A stretch of DNA of 64,000 nt from Actinacidiphila sp. DG2A-62 (GTDB lineage Bacteria > Actinomycetota > Actinomycetes > Streptomycetales > Streptomycetaceae). The notes below the pieces were generated by a model. It was given only the letters and a program-made list of their open reading frames with translations. It did no database searches and was not told the DNA's origin. The position numbers and the translations under genes are program-made. Every line of letters starts with the position of its first letter. The first letter of the stretch is position 1. Location of the stretch: NCBI RefSeq assembly GCF_035825295.1, contig NZ_JAYMGI010000002.1:3663001-3727000 (forward strand). The letters are read 5' to 3'. This document shows positions 16,740-25,470 of this stretch, piece after piece.

Positions 16740-18938
16740 ATGTCCCTTGACAGTGCCGACCGCTCCGTCGTGCTCGCGACCGAGACCGACGTCGCCCTCG
16801 ACCGCCACGTAGACACCCCCGACGACGCCGCCGCCGGCGCCCGGGCCGACGCCACGGACGCCGCCGCGGACGACGCCGCGCGCGAGGTCACCGGCGAACT
16901 CTCCGTCGGGACCGCCGACGCCGCAACCGACTCCGCCGCCGACGCCGCCGCCGACGCCGCCCTCGACGAGACCCCCGGCGGCACCTTCGCCGACCTGGGC
17001 CTGCCCGAGGCCATCGTCCGCAAGCTCACCCAGAACGGCGTCGTCACCCCGTTCCCGATCCAGGCCGCGACGATCCCGGACGCGCTGGCCGGCCAGGACA
17101 TCCTGGGCCGCGGCCGCACCGGCTCCGGCAAGACGCTCTCCTTCGGCCTGCCGCTGCTGACCCAGTTGTCCGGCGGCCGCACCGAGCGCAAGCGCCCGCG
17201 CGGCGTCATCCTCACCCCGACCCGCGAGTTGGCGATGCAGGTCGCCGACGCGCTCCAGCCGTACGGCGACGTGCTCGGGCTGAAGATGAAGGTCGTCTGC
17301 GGCGGCACCTCGATGCAGAACCAGATCTACGCGCTGGAGCGCGGCGTCGACATCCTGGTCGCCACCCCCGGCCGGCTGCGCGACCTGATCAACCGCGGCG
17401 CCGCGGCCCTGGACCAGGTGCGGATCGCGGTCCTGGACGAAGCCGACCAGATGGCCGACATGGGCTTCCTGCCCGAGGTCACCGAGATCCTCGACCTGAT
17501 CCCGGCCGGCGGCCAGCGGCTGCTGTTCTCCGCCACGCTGGAGAACGAGATCGACACCCTGGTCAAGCGCTACCTGGTCGACCCGGTCACCCACGAGGTG
17601 GACGCGGCGCAGGGCGCGGTCACCACGATGAGCCACCACGTGCTGGTCGTGAAGCCGAAGGACAAGGCGCCGGTGACCGCGGCGATCGCCGCCCGCAAGG
17701 GCCGCACGATCATCTTCGTGCGCACCCAGATGGGCGCCGACCGCGTCGCCGAGCAGCTCATCGAGGCCGGCGTGCGGGCCGACGCGCTGCACGGCGGCAT
17801 GACGCAGGGCGCGCGCACCCGCACCCTGGAGGACTTCAAGGCCGGGCAGGTCAACGTCCTGGTGGCCACCGACGTCGCGGCCCGCGGCATCCACGTCGAC
17901 GACATCGACCTGGTGCTGAACGTGGACCCGGCCGGCGACCACAAGGACTACCTGCACCGCTCCGGCCGCACCGCGCGCGCCGGCCGCTCCGGCACGGTCG
18001 TCTCGCTGGCGCTGCCGCACCAGCGCAAGCAGATCTTCCGGCTGATGGAGGACGCCGGCGTGGACGCCTCGCGCCATGTCATCGGCGGCGCGGGGGTGTT
18101 CGACGAGGACGTGGCCCGGATCACCGGCGCGCGGTCGCTCACCGATGTGCAGGCCGACGCGGTGCAGAACGCCGCCGTCCAGGCCGAGCGCGAAGTGGCC
18201 GAGGCCACGCGGCAGTTGGAACGGCTGCAGAAGCGCGCCGCCGAACTGCGCGAAGAGGCCGACCGGTTGACCGCGCGGTCGGCGCGCGAGCGCGGCGAGG
18301 ACCCGCAGGAGGCGGTGGCGGCGCGGACCGCCGAGGCCGCCGCCGCGGTGGAGGCCGCGGCAACGCCGGTGGTGCCCGAGCCGCGCGAGGAGCGGGCGCC
18401 GTACCAGCGCCGCGACGACCGGCGGGACGAACGCCGCGACGAGCGCGGCAACTTCGACCGCCGCCGGGACGAGCGGCGGGACGACCGGCGGGACAGCCGC
18501 CCGTCCTACCACCGCGACCGGGACCGCGACGACCGCCGCGACACCCGCCCGTCGTACGGCAACCGCGACGACCGCCGGCCCGGGTACGGCGACCGCGACC
18601 GCCGCGACACCCGGCCCTCGTACAGCCGCGACGACCGCCGCGACAGCCGTCCGTCCTACGGCAACCGGGACGACCGGCGCGACGCCCGTCCGTCCTACGG
18701 CAACCGCGACGACCGCCGGCCCGCGTACGGCCGCGACCGCGACACCCGCCCCGGCTACGGCGCGCGCGACGACCGCCGCCCGGGGTACGGCGACCGCCGC
18801 GACAGCCGTCCCTCCTACGGCGACCGCGACCGCCGCCCCGCGTACGGCGACCGAGACCGCGACCGCCCGACCTCCTTCAACCGCGACGGCGGCTCGTCCT
18901 CCTACGGCGACCGCAAGCCCCGCTGGAAGCGCGGCTGA
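16740..18938 (+). CDS. DEAD-box ATP-dependent RNA helicase
   Basis: A 732-residue helicase. The first 80 residues are acidic, Asp/Ala-rich and disordered. The core has the Q motif (TPFPIQ), Walker A GRTGSGKT at 125-132, PTRELA, TPGRL, DEAD at 233-236, SAT at 264-266 and HRSGRTARAG. It unwinds structured RNA with ATP and probably acts in cold adaptation, ribosome assembly or mRNA turnover. The last 170 residues are a disordered Arg/Asp/Tyr-rich tail with many RPSYGNRDDRR-type repeats, an RNA-binding tail that could promote condensate formation. The leader is long and contains a terminator-like hairpin. Confidence 0.93.
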   Translation: MSLDSADRSVVLATETDVALDRHVDTPDDAAAGARADATDAAADDAAREVTGELSVGTADAATDSAADAAADAALDETPGGTFADLGLPEAIVRKLTQNGVVTPFPIQAATIPDALAGQDILGRGRTGSGKTLSFGLPLLTQLSGGRTERKRPRGVILTPTRELAMQVADALQPYGDVLGLKMKVVCGGTSMQNQIYALERGVDILVATPGRLRDLINRGAAALDQVRIAVLDEADQMADMGFLPEVTEILDLIPAGGQRLLFSATLENEIDTLVKRYLVDPVTHEVDAAQGAVTTMSHHVLVVKPKDKAPVTAAIAARKGRTIIFVRTQMGADRVAEQLIEAGVRADALHGGMTQGARTRTLEDFKAGQVNVLVATDVAARGIHVDDIDLVLNVDPAGDHKDYLHRSGRTARAGRSGTVVSLALPHQRKQIFRLMEDAGVDASRHVIGGAGVFDEDVARITGARSLTDVQADAVQNAAVQAEREVAEATRQLERLQKRAAELREEADRLTARSARERGEDPQEAVAARTAEAAAAVEAAATPVVPEPREERAPYQRRDDRRDERRDERGNFDRRRDERRDDRRDSRPSYHRDRDRDDRRDTRPSYGNRDDRRPGYGDRDRRDTRPSYSRDDRRDSRPSYGNRDDRRDARPSYGNRDDRRPAYGRDRDTRPGYGARDDRRPGYGDRRDSRPSYGDRDRRPAYGDRDRDRPTSFNRDGGSSSYGDRKPRWKRG

Positions 18939-18978
18939 CCCCACGCCGGCCCGCTCCCGGGCGGCTGCCGAGCCCCGA

Positions 18979-19020
18979 ACGGGCCCGTAACCCGCGCACC
19001 CGCGCGGGCGGCGGGCCCGT
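18979..19020 (+). terminator. Nested hairpin downstream of the helicase gene
   Basis: ACGGGCCCG (18979-18987) pairs with CGGGCCCGT (19012-19020), enclosing a second stem CCCGCGC/GCGCGGG (18991-19008). There is no T-tract, as is common for streptomycete terminators. Confidence 0.5.
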
Positions 19021-19088
19021 CCCGCTGCGCCGGCTGACCGCGCGGCCCGCCCCCGTCCGCGCCCCGGGCGACAGGGCCCGATTCCCAC

Positions 19089-19118
19089 TCGGACCCGGCC
19101 CCCGATCCCGGCTATGCT
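19089..19118 (+). promoter_or_regulatory. Promoter of tRNA-Lys
   Basis: TATGCT (19113-19118) is preceded after 18 bases by TCGGAC (19089-19094), a partial -35 match. The start point would be about 20 bases before the tRNA. Confidence 0.45.
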
Positions 19119-19146
19119 GCGGGGAGCACGCCAGGAAGGCGGCAGC

Positions 19147-19219
19147 GGGCCCTTAGCTCAATTGGCAGAGCAGTGGACTTTTAATCCATTGGTTGTGGGT
19201 TCGAGTCCCACAGGGCCCA
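19147..19219 (+). tRNA. tRNA-Lys (anticodon TTT)
   Basis: A complete cloverleaf with acceptor GGGCCCT/AGGGCCC, anticodon loop CTTTTAA (TTT) and T loop GGTTCGAGTCC. CCA is not encoded. It marks the transition from host genes to accessory genes and is a candidate attachment site; no second copy of its 3' end was found in the window. Confidence 0.95.
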
Positions 19220-19268
19220 CGTACGGAAGTCCTGGTCAGAGCACATCTGGCCGGGGCTTCCTCCGTAT
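19220..19268 (+). terminator. Terminator hairpin after tRNA-Lys
   Basis: TACGGAAGTCCTGGTCA pairs with TGGCCGGGGCTTCCTCCGTA, with a 3-base bulge and a few G-U pairs, directly after the tRNA. No T-tract follows. Confidence 0.5.
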
Positions 19269-19695
19269 GTTGGGCATGTACACGGCCACTGCTCGCCCCG
19301 TGCTCGCCCGAAATCCCAGACGTCCACCGTTCTGTCGGGGACTCTCAGCCGCTCCCTCTAGACCCGCCCACCTCTCGCCCGCCATCCCTCGCGGGGGTGA
19401 AATGCCCTAATAGGGCTGGACAGGTGAAGCCACCCGGAGATCCAATCGTGTTCCACATCACACGCAGCGAGGCACGGGGGCGAACTGCATGACTTCAGGC
19501 CGATTAACCACGTAATCTCCCTGCCACGCCAGCGACCGACTGACCACCGAGTCGCGAAGGTGCACCGCCGCCGCAAGGTGACAACTCCCCGGCGGCCACT
19601 TCCCCTTTACTGCTCCGGCAACAACCCCGGCTCTGGCGTTCCTTGGAACACCCCCCACCCCCGCCCCCGCCCACACCCAAGAGCAGGAGCCGAAT
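19269..19695. other. Intergenic region at the start of the accessory part
   Basis: No gene is seen. Base composition falls compared with the host genes. If tRNA-Lys is the integration site, the left end of the acquired DNA should lie here. Confidence 0.4.
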
Positions 19696-20037
19696 TTGCA
19701 CCCTCCCATTTCCACCCGGATCTTCCTCGCGCTGGCGACTCTGCTCTTCGTGAGCGGCTGTTGCCTCGGCTTCATCGGCCTTCACCCCGCCGTCCAAAAC
19801 CCTGCCTTGTCGCGCCTCGGCATCCTCCTAGCGCTCTGCTCCTTGCCTCCCTGGATCGCCGTCATGGCATGGCAGAACCGACAGCTCACCGCCGAGCAGC
19901 TGCGCGACGCCCGACTGTCCGGCTACGCGATCGCCATGAACCAACGGTGCGAAGGCCTCGGCCTCAGCCCCGAAATCACCATCCGCGTCCCGCAGCAGCG
20001 CCGGCGCAAGCCGCGCACACGGAAGCGCGGCTCATAA
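19696..20037 (+). CDS. Small membrane protein of unknown function
   Basis: TTG 19696 is preceded by AGGAG with good spacing. The 113-residue protein has two hydrophobic spans (FLALATLLFVSGCCLGFIGL and LGILLALCSLPPWIAVMAW) and a basic cytoplasmic tail ending QQRRRKPRTRKRGS. No family is recognised. Confidence 0.6.
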   Translation: MHPPISTRIFLALATLLFVSGCCLGFIGLHPAVQNPALSRLGILLALCSLPPWIAVMAWQNRQLTAEQLRDARLSGYAIAMNQRCEGLGLSPEITIRVPQQRRRKPRTRKRGS

Positions 20038-20200
20038 GAGCCGCGCTTCCGCTGGGCCGCCGAGACCGCTTCCGCCTCGACGATGGCCCCGGACCCCAAC
20101 AACTCCCCCACAGCGCCGTACGCCCCCCGCAGGCGCCGTCCCCGCCTCCCCCTACGCTCGCTTACGGCCGCCCACACGCACCGCCATGGCGCGGCGTCGA

Positions 20201-20437
20201 CTACCGACGCGTCGACTCGCCAACAAGGTAGACCGGCAGGGTCTGGTACCAGTGCAGAAAGACCGGGGCATGCCCGTCGAAGCGGACAGTCCGCCCCGTC
20301 CCCACCACCCGCATATCGATGATCTTGAACGCACGCGCTCCCAGGACAGCCCACTGGCCGACCCGGAGCGCGTGCGGGGGCAGCATCGTCAGACGCACCG
20401 GCGGAACACCGCCAGCGGGCCTCGTCATCACGCGCAT
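20201..20437 (-). CDS. Small conserved-type protein, function unknown
   Basis: ATG 20437 follows AGGAAGGAACC. The 78-residue protein is beta-rich (VGQWAVLGARAFKIIDMR ... VFLHWYQTLPVYLV) with no motif or membrane span. Proteins of this kind are frequent in streptomycete mobile regions. Confidence 0.6.
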   Translation of the reverse strand: MRVMTRPAGGVPPVRLTMLPPHALRVGQWAVLGARAFKIIDMRVVGTGRTVRFDGHAPVFLHWYQTLPVYLVGESTRR

Positions 20438-20859
20438 GGTTCCTTCCTGGTCCAGGTGAGGCCATCCCGCCGTGGGCAGCGCGGGGTTACGGGGGTCCGG
20501 GCGAGACACCGGCACGACTCGGTGCCACCCCTACGCCGGGCCCGTCCACCGGGGCCCGCACTCCGGGATGCGATCGGAGGCGGGCCCCGCTCGGCGACCG
20601 GTCGGCTCGGCCGCCGGCCCCGCGGCGCGCGGAGCACGAGGCGCGCCGCGGGGAGATTGGATGCGCGGGCCGCGGCCGGGGCCAGATGCGGCGCCTCGCC
20701 GAGGCCCCATGTGTCGAGCTCGGTGTCAGTGATATCGACCGCGGTTGCCGGGGCCGCCTCCGCCGGAAGAGGGGCCCCGGCGCGGCCGGGCCTCGGTCAG
20801 GCCCGGCCGCCGTACCCGGCACGCCGGAGCAAGAGGGCGTCCCGGGCAGCTCTCTGGGA
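20438..20859. other. Intergenic region with two strong hairpins
   Basis: No gene is seen. CCCCGCGGCGCGC (20618-20630) pairs perfectly with GCGCGCCGCGGGG (20641-20653), and a second hairpin lies at 20783-20809. Both probably end transcription of the NUDIX operon. Confidence 0.5.
20783..20809 (-). terminator. Terminator hairpin after the NUDIX gene
   Basis: CGGCCGGGCCT and AGGCCCGGCCG form an 11-bp perfect stem with a 5-base loop, 51 bases after the NUDIX stop. No T-tract. Confidence 0.6.
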
Positions 20860-21375
20860 CTACGCCGCGTCGGCGACCCGGAAGCCCTGCATCAGGTAGC
20901 CGCGCAGCCGCGGGTCCCGTACGGCCGCCGTGGCTTCCCGGATGCGCCGCACCATGTACGGCTCGCAGTGGGCGTCCAGCTCTTCGTCGGCCAGGAGCGT
21001 GAAGTCCAGCAACTCCGGCTTCTCGCCCTCGGGCGTCCCGGCGTTGAGGACGATCGCGTCCAGCTCACCCGGCTCCAAGCGGTGGAAGAAGACGTAACTG
21101 TTGGCCTCGGCGGACCTGCCCGGGTTGTCCGGCACCCAGTCGATGACGAGCAGCGTGTGGGGCACGAGCGTGAGCCCGATCTCCTCCTGCGCCTCCCGGA
21201 CCGCGGCCAAGTGGGGCGCCTCATTGGGGTGGGCGCCGCCCCCGACCAGCTGGTACACGCCGTCCTTGTAACTCGGCCGGACCACCAGCGCGCGGTCCTG
21301 GTCGTCCAAGATCAGCCACACGCCGCCGTTCCGACGCTCGCCGGGGTGCTGTAAGTCGGTGTCGCTGTGTGCCAC
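20860..21375 (-). CDS. NUDIX hydrolase
   Basis: GTG 21375 follows AGGAGATGTA. The 171-residue protein has an exact Nudix box at residues 46-68 (G46, E52, R60-E61, E64-E65, G67), so it should hydrolyse a nucleoside-diphosphate-linked compound with Mg2+. The C-terminal half is an ordinary Nudix extension. The substrate cannot be read. It is the last gene of a minus-strand group of small genes. Confidence 0.9.
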   Translation of the reverse strand: MAHSDTDLQHPGERRNGGVWLILDDQDRALVVRPSYKDGVYQLVGGGAHPNEAPHLAAVREAQEEIGLTLVPHTLLVIDWVPDNPGRSAEANSYVFFHRLEPGELDAIVLNAGTPEGEKPELLDFTLLADEELDAHCEPYMVRRIREATAAVRDPRLRGYLMQGFRVADAA

Positions 21376-21564
21376 TACATCTCCTGTGATCGTCGTTCTT
21401 CAGGGCCCCGCTCCTCGGCGGTAGCGCAGAGAGCGTTGAGGAGCGGGAGTCTGTGACCCGTCCCGGCCGGTGCCGGGGGAGCACTACCGCTCAGGGGCAG
21501 GGCCGCACGGCCGGGACGGGATCAGTGCCGGCCAGGGCGCATCCGCGCTCCAGACCGCTTGCGG

Positions 21565-21786
21565 TCACCGGACGCGCCACCGAGGTGCTCGCCGGGCGTC
21601 CGGGAAGGCTGCGGAGCTGTCCGCGCGCAACGGGCGGCGTACGGCTACGCGCCGACGTCCGCGGTTAGCCCTCCGCCTGGCCATGGCCAGGCGCGTAGCT
21701 GGGCTGCACCACCACAGCACCGGCCCGAGCACCAGGCTCAGCCGCAGTCCGCAGGGGTACTGGGAGCTGGTGCCTCCGCGCGTCAT
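21565..21786 (-). CDS. Possible small membrane-associated protein
   Basis: ATG 21786 has GAGGAG well placed upstream. The 73-residue product has one hydrophobic stretch (LRLSLVLGPVLWWC) followed by a strongly basic tail. It may be real because of the ribosome site and operon position; no family is known. Confidence 0.35.
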   Translation of the reverse strand: MTRGGTSSQYPCGLRLSLVLGPVLWWCSPATRLAMARRRANRGRRRVAVRRPLRADSSAAFPDARRAPRWRVR

Positions 21787-21799
21787 CACATCTCCTCGG

Positions 21800-22033
21800 T
21801 CATGGTCGTTGTGCAGGGGAAGCTCCGAGCGGCCCGGCCACCGCTGAGACGTCACGATGGCCGGGCCCGGGACCCGCTGCGGCAGAAGCGCCCGGGGGAG
21901 GTGGCGCTACGCGGTGCGTGCGGTGCACCGGGCCGTAGCGGGGGTCTGGGCGGCAGGCGATCGCATAGGTCAGGGTCACCACCAGGACTGCGAGAACCGC
22001 GCAGTAGATCGCCTGCAACCTGCGCTCGCTCAC
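21800..22033 (-). CDS. Small single-span membrane protein
   Basis: GTG 22033 overlaps the preceding stop (GTGA), implying coupling. The 77-residue protein has one N-terminal span (AIYCAVLAVLVVTLTYAIAC) and a Pro/Gly-rich tail. Function unknown. Confidence 0.5.
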   Translation of the reverse strand: MSERRLQAIYCAVLAVLVVTLTYAIACRPDPRYGPVHRTHRVAPPPPGASAAAGPGPGHRDVSAVAGPLGASPAQRP

Positions 22034-22596
22034 GCAGGCCTCTCACGAACGGCATGCAGGTGTCTGGTTTGGCCTCCCCCGAGGGCTGTGCGGTAGCACT
22101 GCGCGCAGGCATACATCTGGAGGCCCGGCCCGGTCTGGGAGTAGAAAGCGTCCACCGGGTAGGCACGCCGCGTAGGCACGCCGCAGAACCGGCACACGGC
22201 CACCGGGCCGAGCTCCACGGCCTTCTCCAAGGGGCCGATCACGAGTTCGATCGCACGTCTGAGGATCACGGGGTCGGTCAGCCTCCGAAGCGGGTCTCGC
22301 AGCCAGCGAAGCCCGTTGTGACATCCGTTCCGCGGCGGTGCCAGCAGCCCGTCGCCCTTCTGCCGGAGCACCACCCCCGCAGCCGACGCGTCGGGCCACG
22401 TCGCCACCGCCTCCGGAGGCACGATCCACACGTGCCACATCAGACCCGGGTCCACGAAAACGGGCCCGACCTGCGCGCCGACCGCGTCCAGGACGCGCGC
22501 CCCCCAATCCGAGGGCAGCGCCACCGCGCTCCACCGATCATCCGCCCACACCGCGCCGGGCACCCGATCACGAGGCAGGAAGCTCAGGTTGCTCAC
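22030..22596 (-). CDS. Unknown protein with four-cysteine zinc-finger-like C-terminus
   Basis: GTG 22596 overlaps the stop of the ATPase gene (GTGA). The 188-residue protein has a beta-rich N-terminal part (WSAVALPSDWGARVLDAVG) and a C-terminal CRFC ... CAQC pair set suited to zinc binding. It is encoded between the RsbW-like ATPase and a small membrane protein. Such sets are frequent in streptomycete accessory regions. No function is recognised. Confidence 0.6.
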   Translation of the reverse strand: MSNLSFLPRDRVPGAVWADDRWSAVALPSDWGARVLDAVGAQVGPVFVDPGLMWHVWIVPPEAVATWPDASAAGVVLRQKGDGLLAPPRNGCHNGLRWLRDPLRRLTDPVILRRAIELVIGPLEKAVELGPVAVCRFCGVPTRRAYPVDAFYSQTGPGLQMYACAQCYRTALGGGQTRHLHAVRERPA

Positions 22597-23012
22597 GCTC
22601 CGGCCTCCCGCAGCTCGGCCCACACGCACTTCCCGCCGCGCAGCACGTGCACGCCCCAGGCCGCCGACAGGGATTCCACCAACCACAGGCCGCGCCCCGT
22701 CTCACTGTCCTGCGTCAGGTGCTGCAACGCGGGCGCGGTGCTACTGCGGTCGATGACCGCTACGCGCACCACGGCTTCGTCCAGCCGGGCGACGCTGACG
22801 CGCATGCCCTCGCCCTCGGCGTGCCTGATCGCGTTGGAAATCAACTCGCTCACGACCACGTCGGCGCCGTCGAGGCTCATACCCCACGTGAGTAAGGCCC
22901 GTTGCACCAGGTGGCGGGCCGCCGGCGCCGACGCCGCCACCCTTGGGAAGTTCTCACCAAACATGAGCGGTCCGGCAGGGGCTGGCGCTGTCGGCACGCG
23001 CAGGCTACGCAT
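22593..23012 (-). CDS. RsbW-like ATP-binding protein (HATPase_c_2)
   Basis: ATG 23012 overlaps the preceding stop; GTG 23021 is an alternative. The roughly 139-residue protein is a GHKL ATPase: N-box ELISNAIRHA, D in VIDRSSTAP, G-box GRGLWLVESLSAAWG. Single-domain members in streptomycetes act as anti-sigma or anti-anti-sigma kinases. No partner gene is next to it. It is cytosolic and co-transcribed with several small unknown genes. Confidence 0.85.
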   Translation of the reverse strand: MRSLRVPTAPAPAGPLMFGENFPRVAASAPAARHLVQRALLTWGMSLDGADVVVSELISNAIRHAEGEGMRVSVARLDEAVVRVAVIDRSSTAPALQHLTQDSETGRGLWLVESLSAAWGVHVLRGGKCVWAELREAGA

Positions 23013-23520
23013 GAACGTCACCCAGGTTCAGGCCCAGGCTCGGGGAGAGGAGCGAGGCCAGCGCCGCGGGGGTGCACCGCCGACCCGGGACCTGGGGCGG
23101 CAGGACCCACCACGGGCCGTCTCCGGCCGGCACCGTCCGGTCCGGCGCGGGCACGAGCAAGTACGCGCGCGGCGGATGCACCGTCGTCCCTCGCACGCGC
23201 CACGGCTGCTCGGCCGTACCGGGCAGGAGGACGGTGTACGCGCCCTGGCGGCGGTAGACACGGTCCTGGTAGAACACCAGCCCTTCCAGCGCGTGCCCCA
23301 GCGGCGCTCCGCGCTCCCGCGGGGGCGCGCCGACCACCGCCGTGCCCATGCGGTCTGCGGGGATCGTCACGGCCGTGAACCGCTTCCGGGGAAGCAGCCA
23401 GGCCGCGCCCGTGGTCTCCCACTGCGAACGGGCCTGCGGCGGATGCACCGCCGCCGCTAGCAGCCATTCCGTGACGGCGAGCAGCCGCTCGTCCGGTCCG
23501 GCGTTTCCGCCTCTGTCCAT
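23005..23520 (-). CDS. Unknown protein upstream of the RsbW-like ATPase
   Basis: ATG 23520 gives 171 residues; the stop overlaps the ATPase start (8 bases). It is beta-rich with segments FTAVTIPADRMG, VFYQDRVYRRQGAYTVLLPG and PPRAYLLVPAPD. The layout faintly recalls primase/polymerase-type regulators of streptomycete elements, but no catalytic motif supports that. Confidence 0.6.
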   Translation of the reverse strand: MDRGGNAGPDERLLAVTEWLLAAAVHPPQARSQWETTGAAWLLPRKRFTAVTIPADRMGTAVVGAPPRERGAPLGHALEGLVFYQDRVYRRQGAYTVLLPGTAEQPWRVRGTTVHPPRAYLLVPAPDRTVPAGDGPWWVLPPQVPGRRCTPAALASLLSPSLGLNLGDVHA

Positions 23521-23615
23521 GAGCACGACGCTATGAGCTGGACAACTGCCCTACCAGGCACGCGCCGTGGCCTCTCCGGGCCCTCAACTCAGTGAAGGAC
23601 TACGGAACATGTCCG

Positions 23616-24848
23616 TTACGGAGCGTCGAAAAACTTGGCAAGCTCCCGGTGCCGGGCCGTCACCCGGCCGTTCAAACGCTGCACCTGGTGGAAGATCTGC
23701 GTCGCCATCTGCTGATGCCGCAACCAGGCAGGCGTCTGCGCCCGCAGCTGCTCGAGAATCGACGTGGCCTCATCCCGGCGCCGCAGCGCCGCATTCGCCG
23801 CAGCGACGTCCAGCAGATGCCGGCGCATGAACGTCACGTCACCAACGCCCCGCACGCGCTCCGCCAGCCCCAGCACCCGCTCGGGCCGGTCGGCCACGAG
23901 CTGGTTCTCGATGTGCTGAAACGTGATCGTCCTCCAATCAAAACGGCCCCAGCTCGACGGCGCCACCGCCGTCGCACCCGCCAGGGCCGTGCCCGCCGTG
24001 CGCCCCAGCCTCAGCATCTCCCGCGCTTCCTGCGGCTTGTTGTTGCGCGCCGCCGCGGCGCTCGCGTGCACCAGCAATTTCCCCCAGGCACCCAGGTCCC
24101 TACGCGACGCCTTGGAGATCCGCGGCTCGACCGCCTCCGCCGTGCTGATGCTCACCGCCTCCGCCTCCTCCAGACGGCCCTGCCGCATCAGCAGCCATCC
24201 CTGCTGGTACACCGCCCCCGCTACCGCGTCCATCGCCCCGGCGGCCAGGGCGTCATCGGTGGCGTCCCGAAGCGCGACGTGCGCCAGGTCGTATGCGCGG
24301 ACCTGCGTCAGGTAGCGGCCGGCCATCTGCAGCACGTCCGACCGCACCCGCAGCGCCCGCAGATGATCCGGTTCCCCGGCGAAATGCGAGACCGCCACGT
24401 GGGCGGAGGACACCAGTGGCGGCAGAAGCTCCGCCACCTGCCCGTAGTCGTCCGTGTGGTAGGCCAGTGCCACCGTGCCCGCCATGTCGGCCAGGCGCAG
24501 CAGGTCCGGCTCCGGGTCGGCAGTCACCGCTGGCATCCGGCCCGCCGGGCCGATGGGCGGCGTGATTACCTGCCGGAACGAGAGCAAGTTGAGCTTGTCC
24601 GCGTCCCCGCGCCGGGTCTGATGCGGGACCGTAGGTTCCAGCAGATCGGACGTGCGGACCCTCAGCGCGCGGGCCAGGGCGTGATAGGTCTCCAAGCGCC
24701 CCGTGCCCCCACGCTCAAGCTTCTTGACGACGCCCAGGCTCAACCCGGCCAGCTCGGCTAAAGCCTCCTGGGTGAGCCCCCGGCGCAGGCGGGTCGCCCT
24801 GAGACGCTCACCTGGAATCGCTGCCGCGTCATCTCTAGGCTGTGGCAT
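23616..24848 (-). CDS. XRE-family HTH regulator with TPR-like tail
   Basis: ATG 24848 follows AGGAG. The 410-residue protein has an N-terminal helix-turn-helix (LRATRLRRGLTQEALAELAG ... GVVKKLERGG, about 15-70) and a long alpha-helical part (about 125-405) with TPR-like pairs. This is the layout of streptomycete signal-sensing repressors where the TPR part binds a peptide or partner. Inverted repeats just upstream (24859-24880 and 24886-24925) suggest autoregulation. It may govern the accessory region. Confidence 0.8.
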   Translation of the reverse strand: MPQPRDDAAAIPGERLRATRLRRGLTQEALAELAGLSLGVVKKLERGGTGRLETYHALARALRVRTSDLLEPTVPHQTRRGDADKLNLLSFRQVITPPIGPAGRMPAVTADPEPDLLRLADMAGTVALAYHTDDYGQVAELLPPLVSSAHVAVSHFAGEPDHLRALRVRSDVLQMAGRYLTQVRAYDLAHVALRDATDDALAAGAMDAVAGAVYQQGWLLMRQGRLEEAEAVSISTAEAVEPRISKASRRDLGAWGKLLVHASAAAARNNKPQEAREMLRLGRTAGTALAGATAVAPSSWGRFDWRTITFQHIENQLVADRPERVLGLAERVRGVGDVTFMRRHLLDVAAANAALRRRDEATSILEQLRAQTPAWLRHQQMATQIFHQVQRLNGRVTARHRELAKFFDAP

Positions 24849-24858
24849 GCTAACTCCT

Positions 24859-24880
24859 GTTCTGACCTCGCAATCAGAAC
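24859..24880 (-). promoter_or_regulatory. Operator-like inverted repeat before the HTH/TPR gene
   Basis: GTTCTGA (24859-24865) and TCAGAAC (24874-24880) form perfect 7-bp arms with an 8-base spacer, directly upstream of the ribosome site of the HTH gene. Confidence 0.5.
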
Positions 24881-24885
24881 GGTAC

Positions 24886-24925
24886 TGCGAACTGCGTCTC
24901 GCCAACCAGCGAGACGCAGTTCGCA
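24886..24925. repeat. Perfect 17-bp inverted repeat
   Basis: TGCGAACTGCGTCTCGC (24886-24902) and its exact complement (24909-24925) flank a 6-base loop. It lies between two minus-strand genes, so it may end the upstream transcript. The lack of a T-tract and the closeness to the HTH promoter also allow an operator. Confidence 0.7.
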
Positions 24926-24973
24926 TGAGCACCCCGAATCGCCGCCCGCATCACAGAGCGTGGCGAGCCCCGC

Positions 24974-25378
24974 CTACGGGTCCGGCTTGCAGATCTGGCA
25001 GGGCACCGTGTCGTCAAACCGCGCCAGCATGGTGCGCGCCATTCCCGCGTCGATTGTCTGGATCGTGTACCGCCACCGGTCTTTACCGAGGGTGAAGCAG
25101 TCCCGCTCGTGGACGACGAGCTCCTTCCGGGGGTGGTCGCGGACCAGCGAGACGAGCAGGTACTCCGGTTCGGGCTCGGCGGCCGGCTCGCGCGGCACGC
25201 CGGCGTAGTCCTCGCCGCCGAGCTGCCGCACCGCGCCCGCAGGGGCGTAGAGACTGAGCTCCGCCCACCACTTGCCGGCCTGGTCCTGTCTCCATCGCCG
25301 GAGGCGGGCCGGCACTGTACGGCCGCCTGGCAGCTCCAGGCCGACCCGCGGGGGCTCAGCCGACGAGGATTCGGACAT
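24974..25378 (-). CDS. Unknown streptomycete-type protein with C-terminal CxxC
   Basis: ATG 25378 is preceded by TATTAT seven bases upstream, so the mRNA may be leaderless. The 134-residue protein is beta-rich (VGLELPGGRTVPARLRRW ... KWWAELSLYAPAG) and ends in CQICKPDP. The N-terminal half resembles DUF6233-type proteins by eye; this is uncertain. No membrane or signal segment. Confidence 0.6.
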   Translation of the reverse strand: MSESSSAEPPRVGLELPGGRTVPARLRRWRQDQAGKWWAELSLYAPAGAVRQLGGEDYAGVPREPAAEPEPEYLLVSLVRDHPRKELVVHERDCFTLGKDRWRYTIQTIDAGMARTMLARFDDTVPCQICKPDP

Positions 25379-25470
25379 GTGTTTGATAATAGTCGGGTGG
25401 CGCCGCGCACGCCCTCGCGCGCGGCGCCCCGGCTACACGCCTGGGAGGAGCCCGCGGGCGGCTGCGCCCC

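Noticed and set aside
22902..23378. Plus-strand frames over the ATPase and its upstream gene
   Set aside because: Arg/Pro/Ala-rich shadow frames; the minus-strand genes overlap tightly and have motifs.
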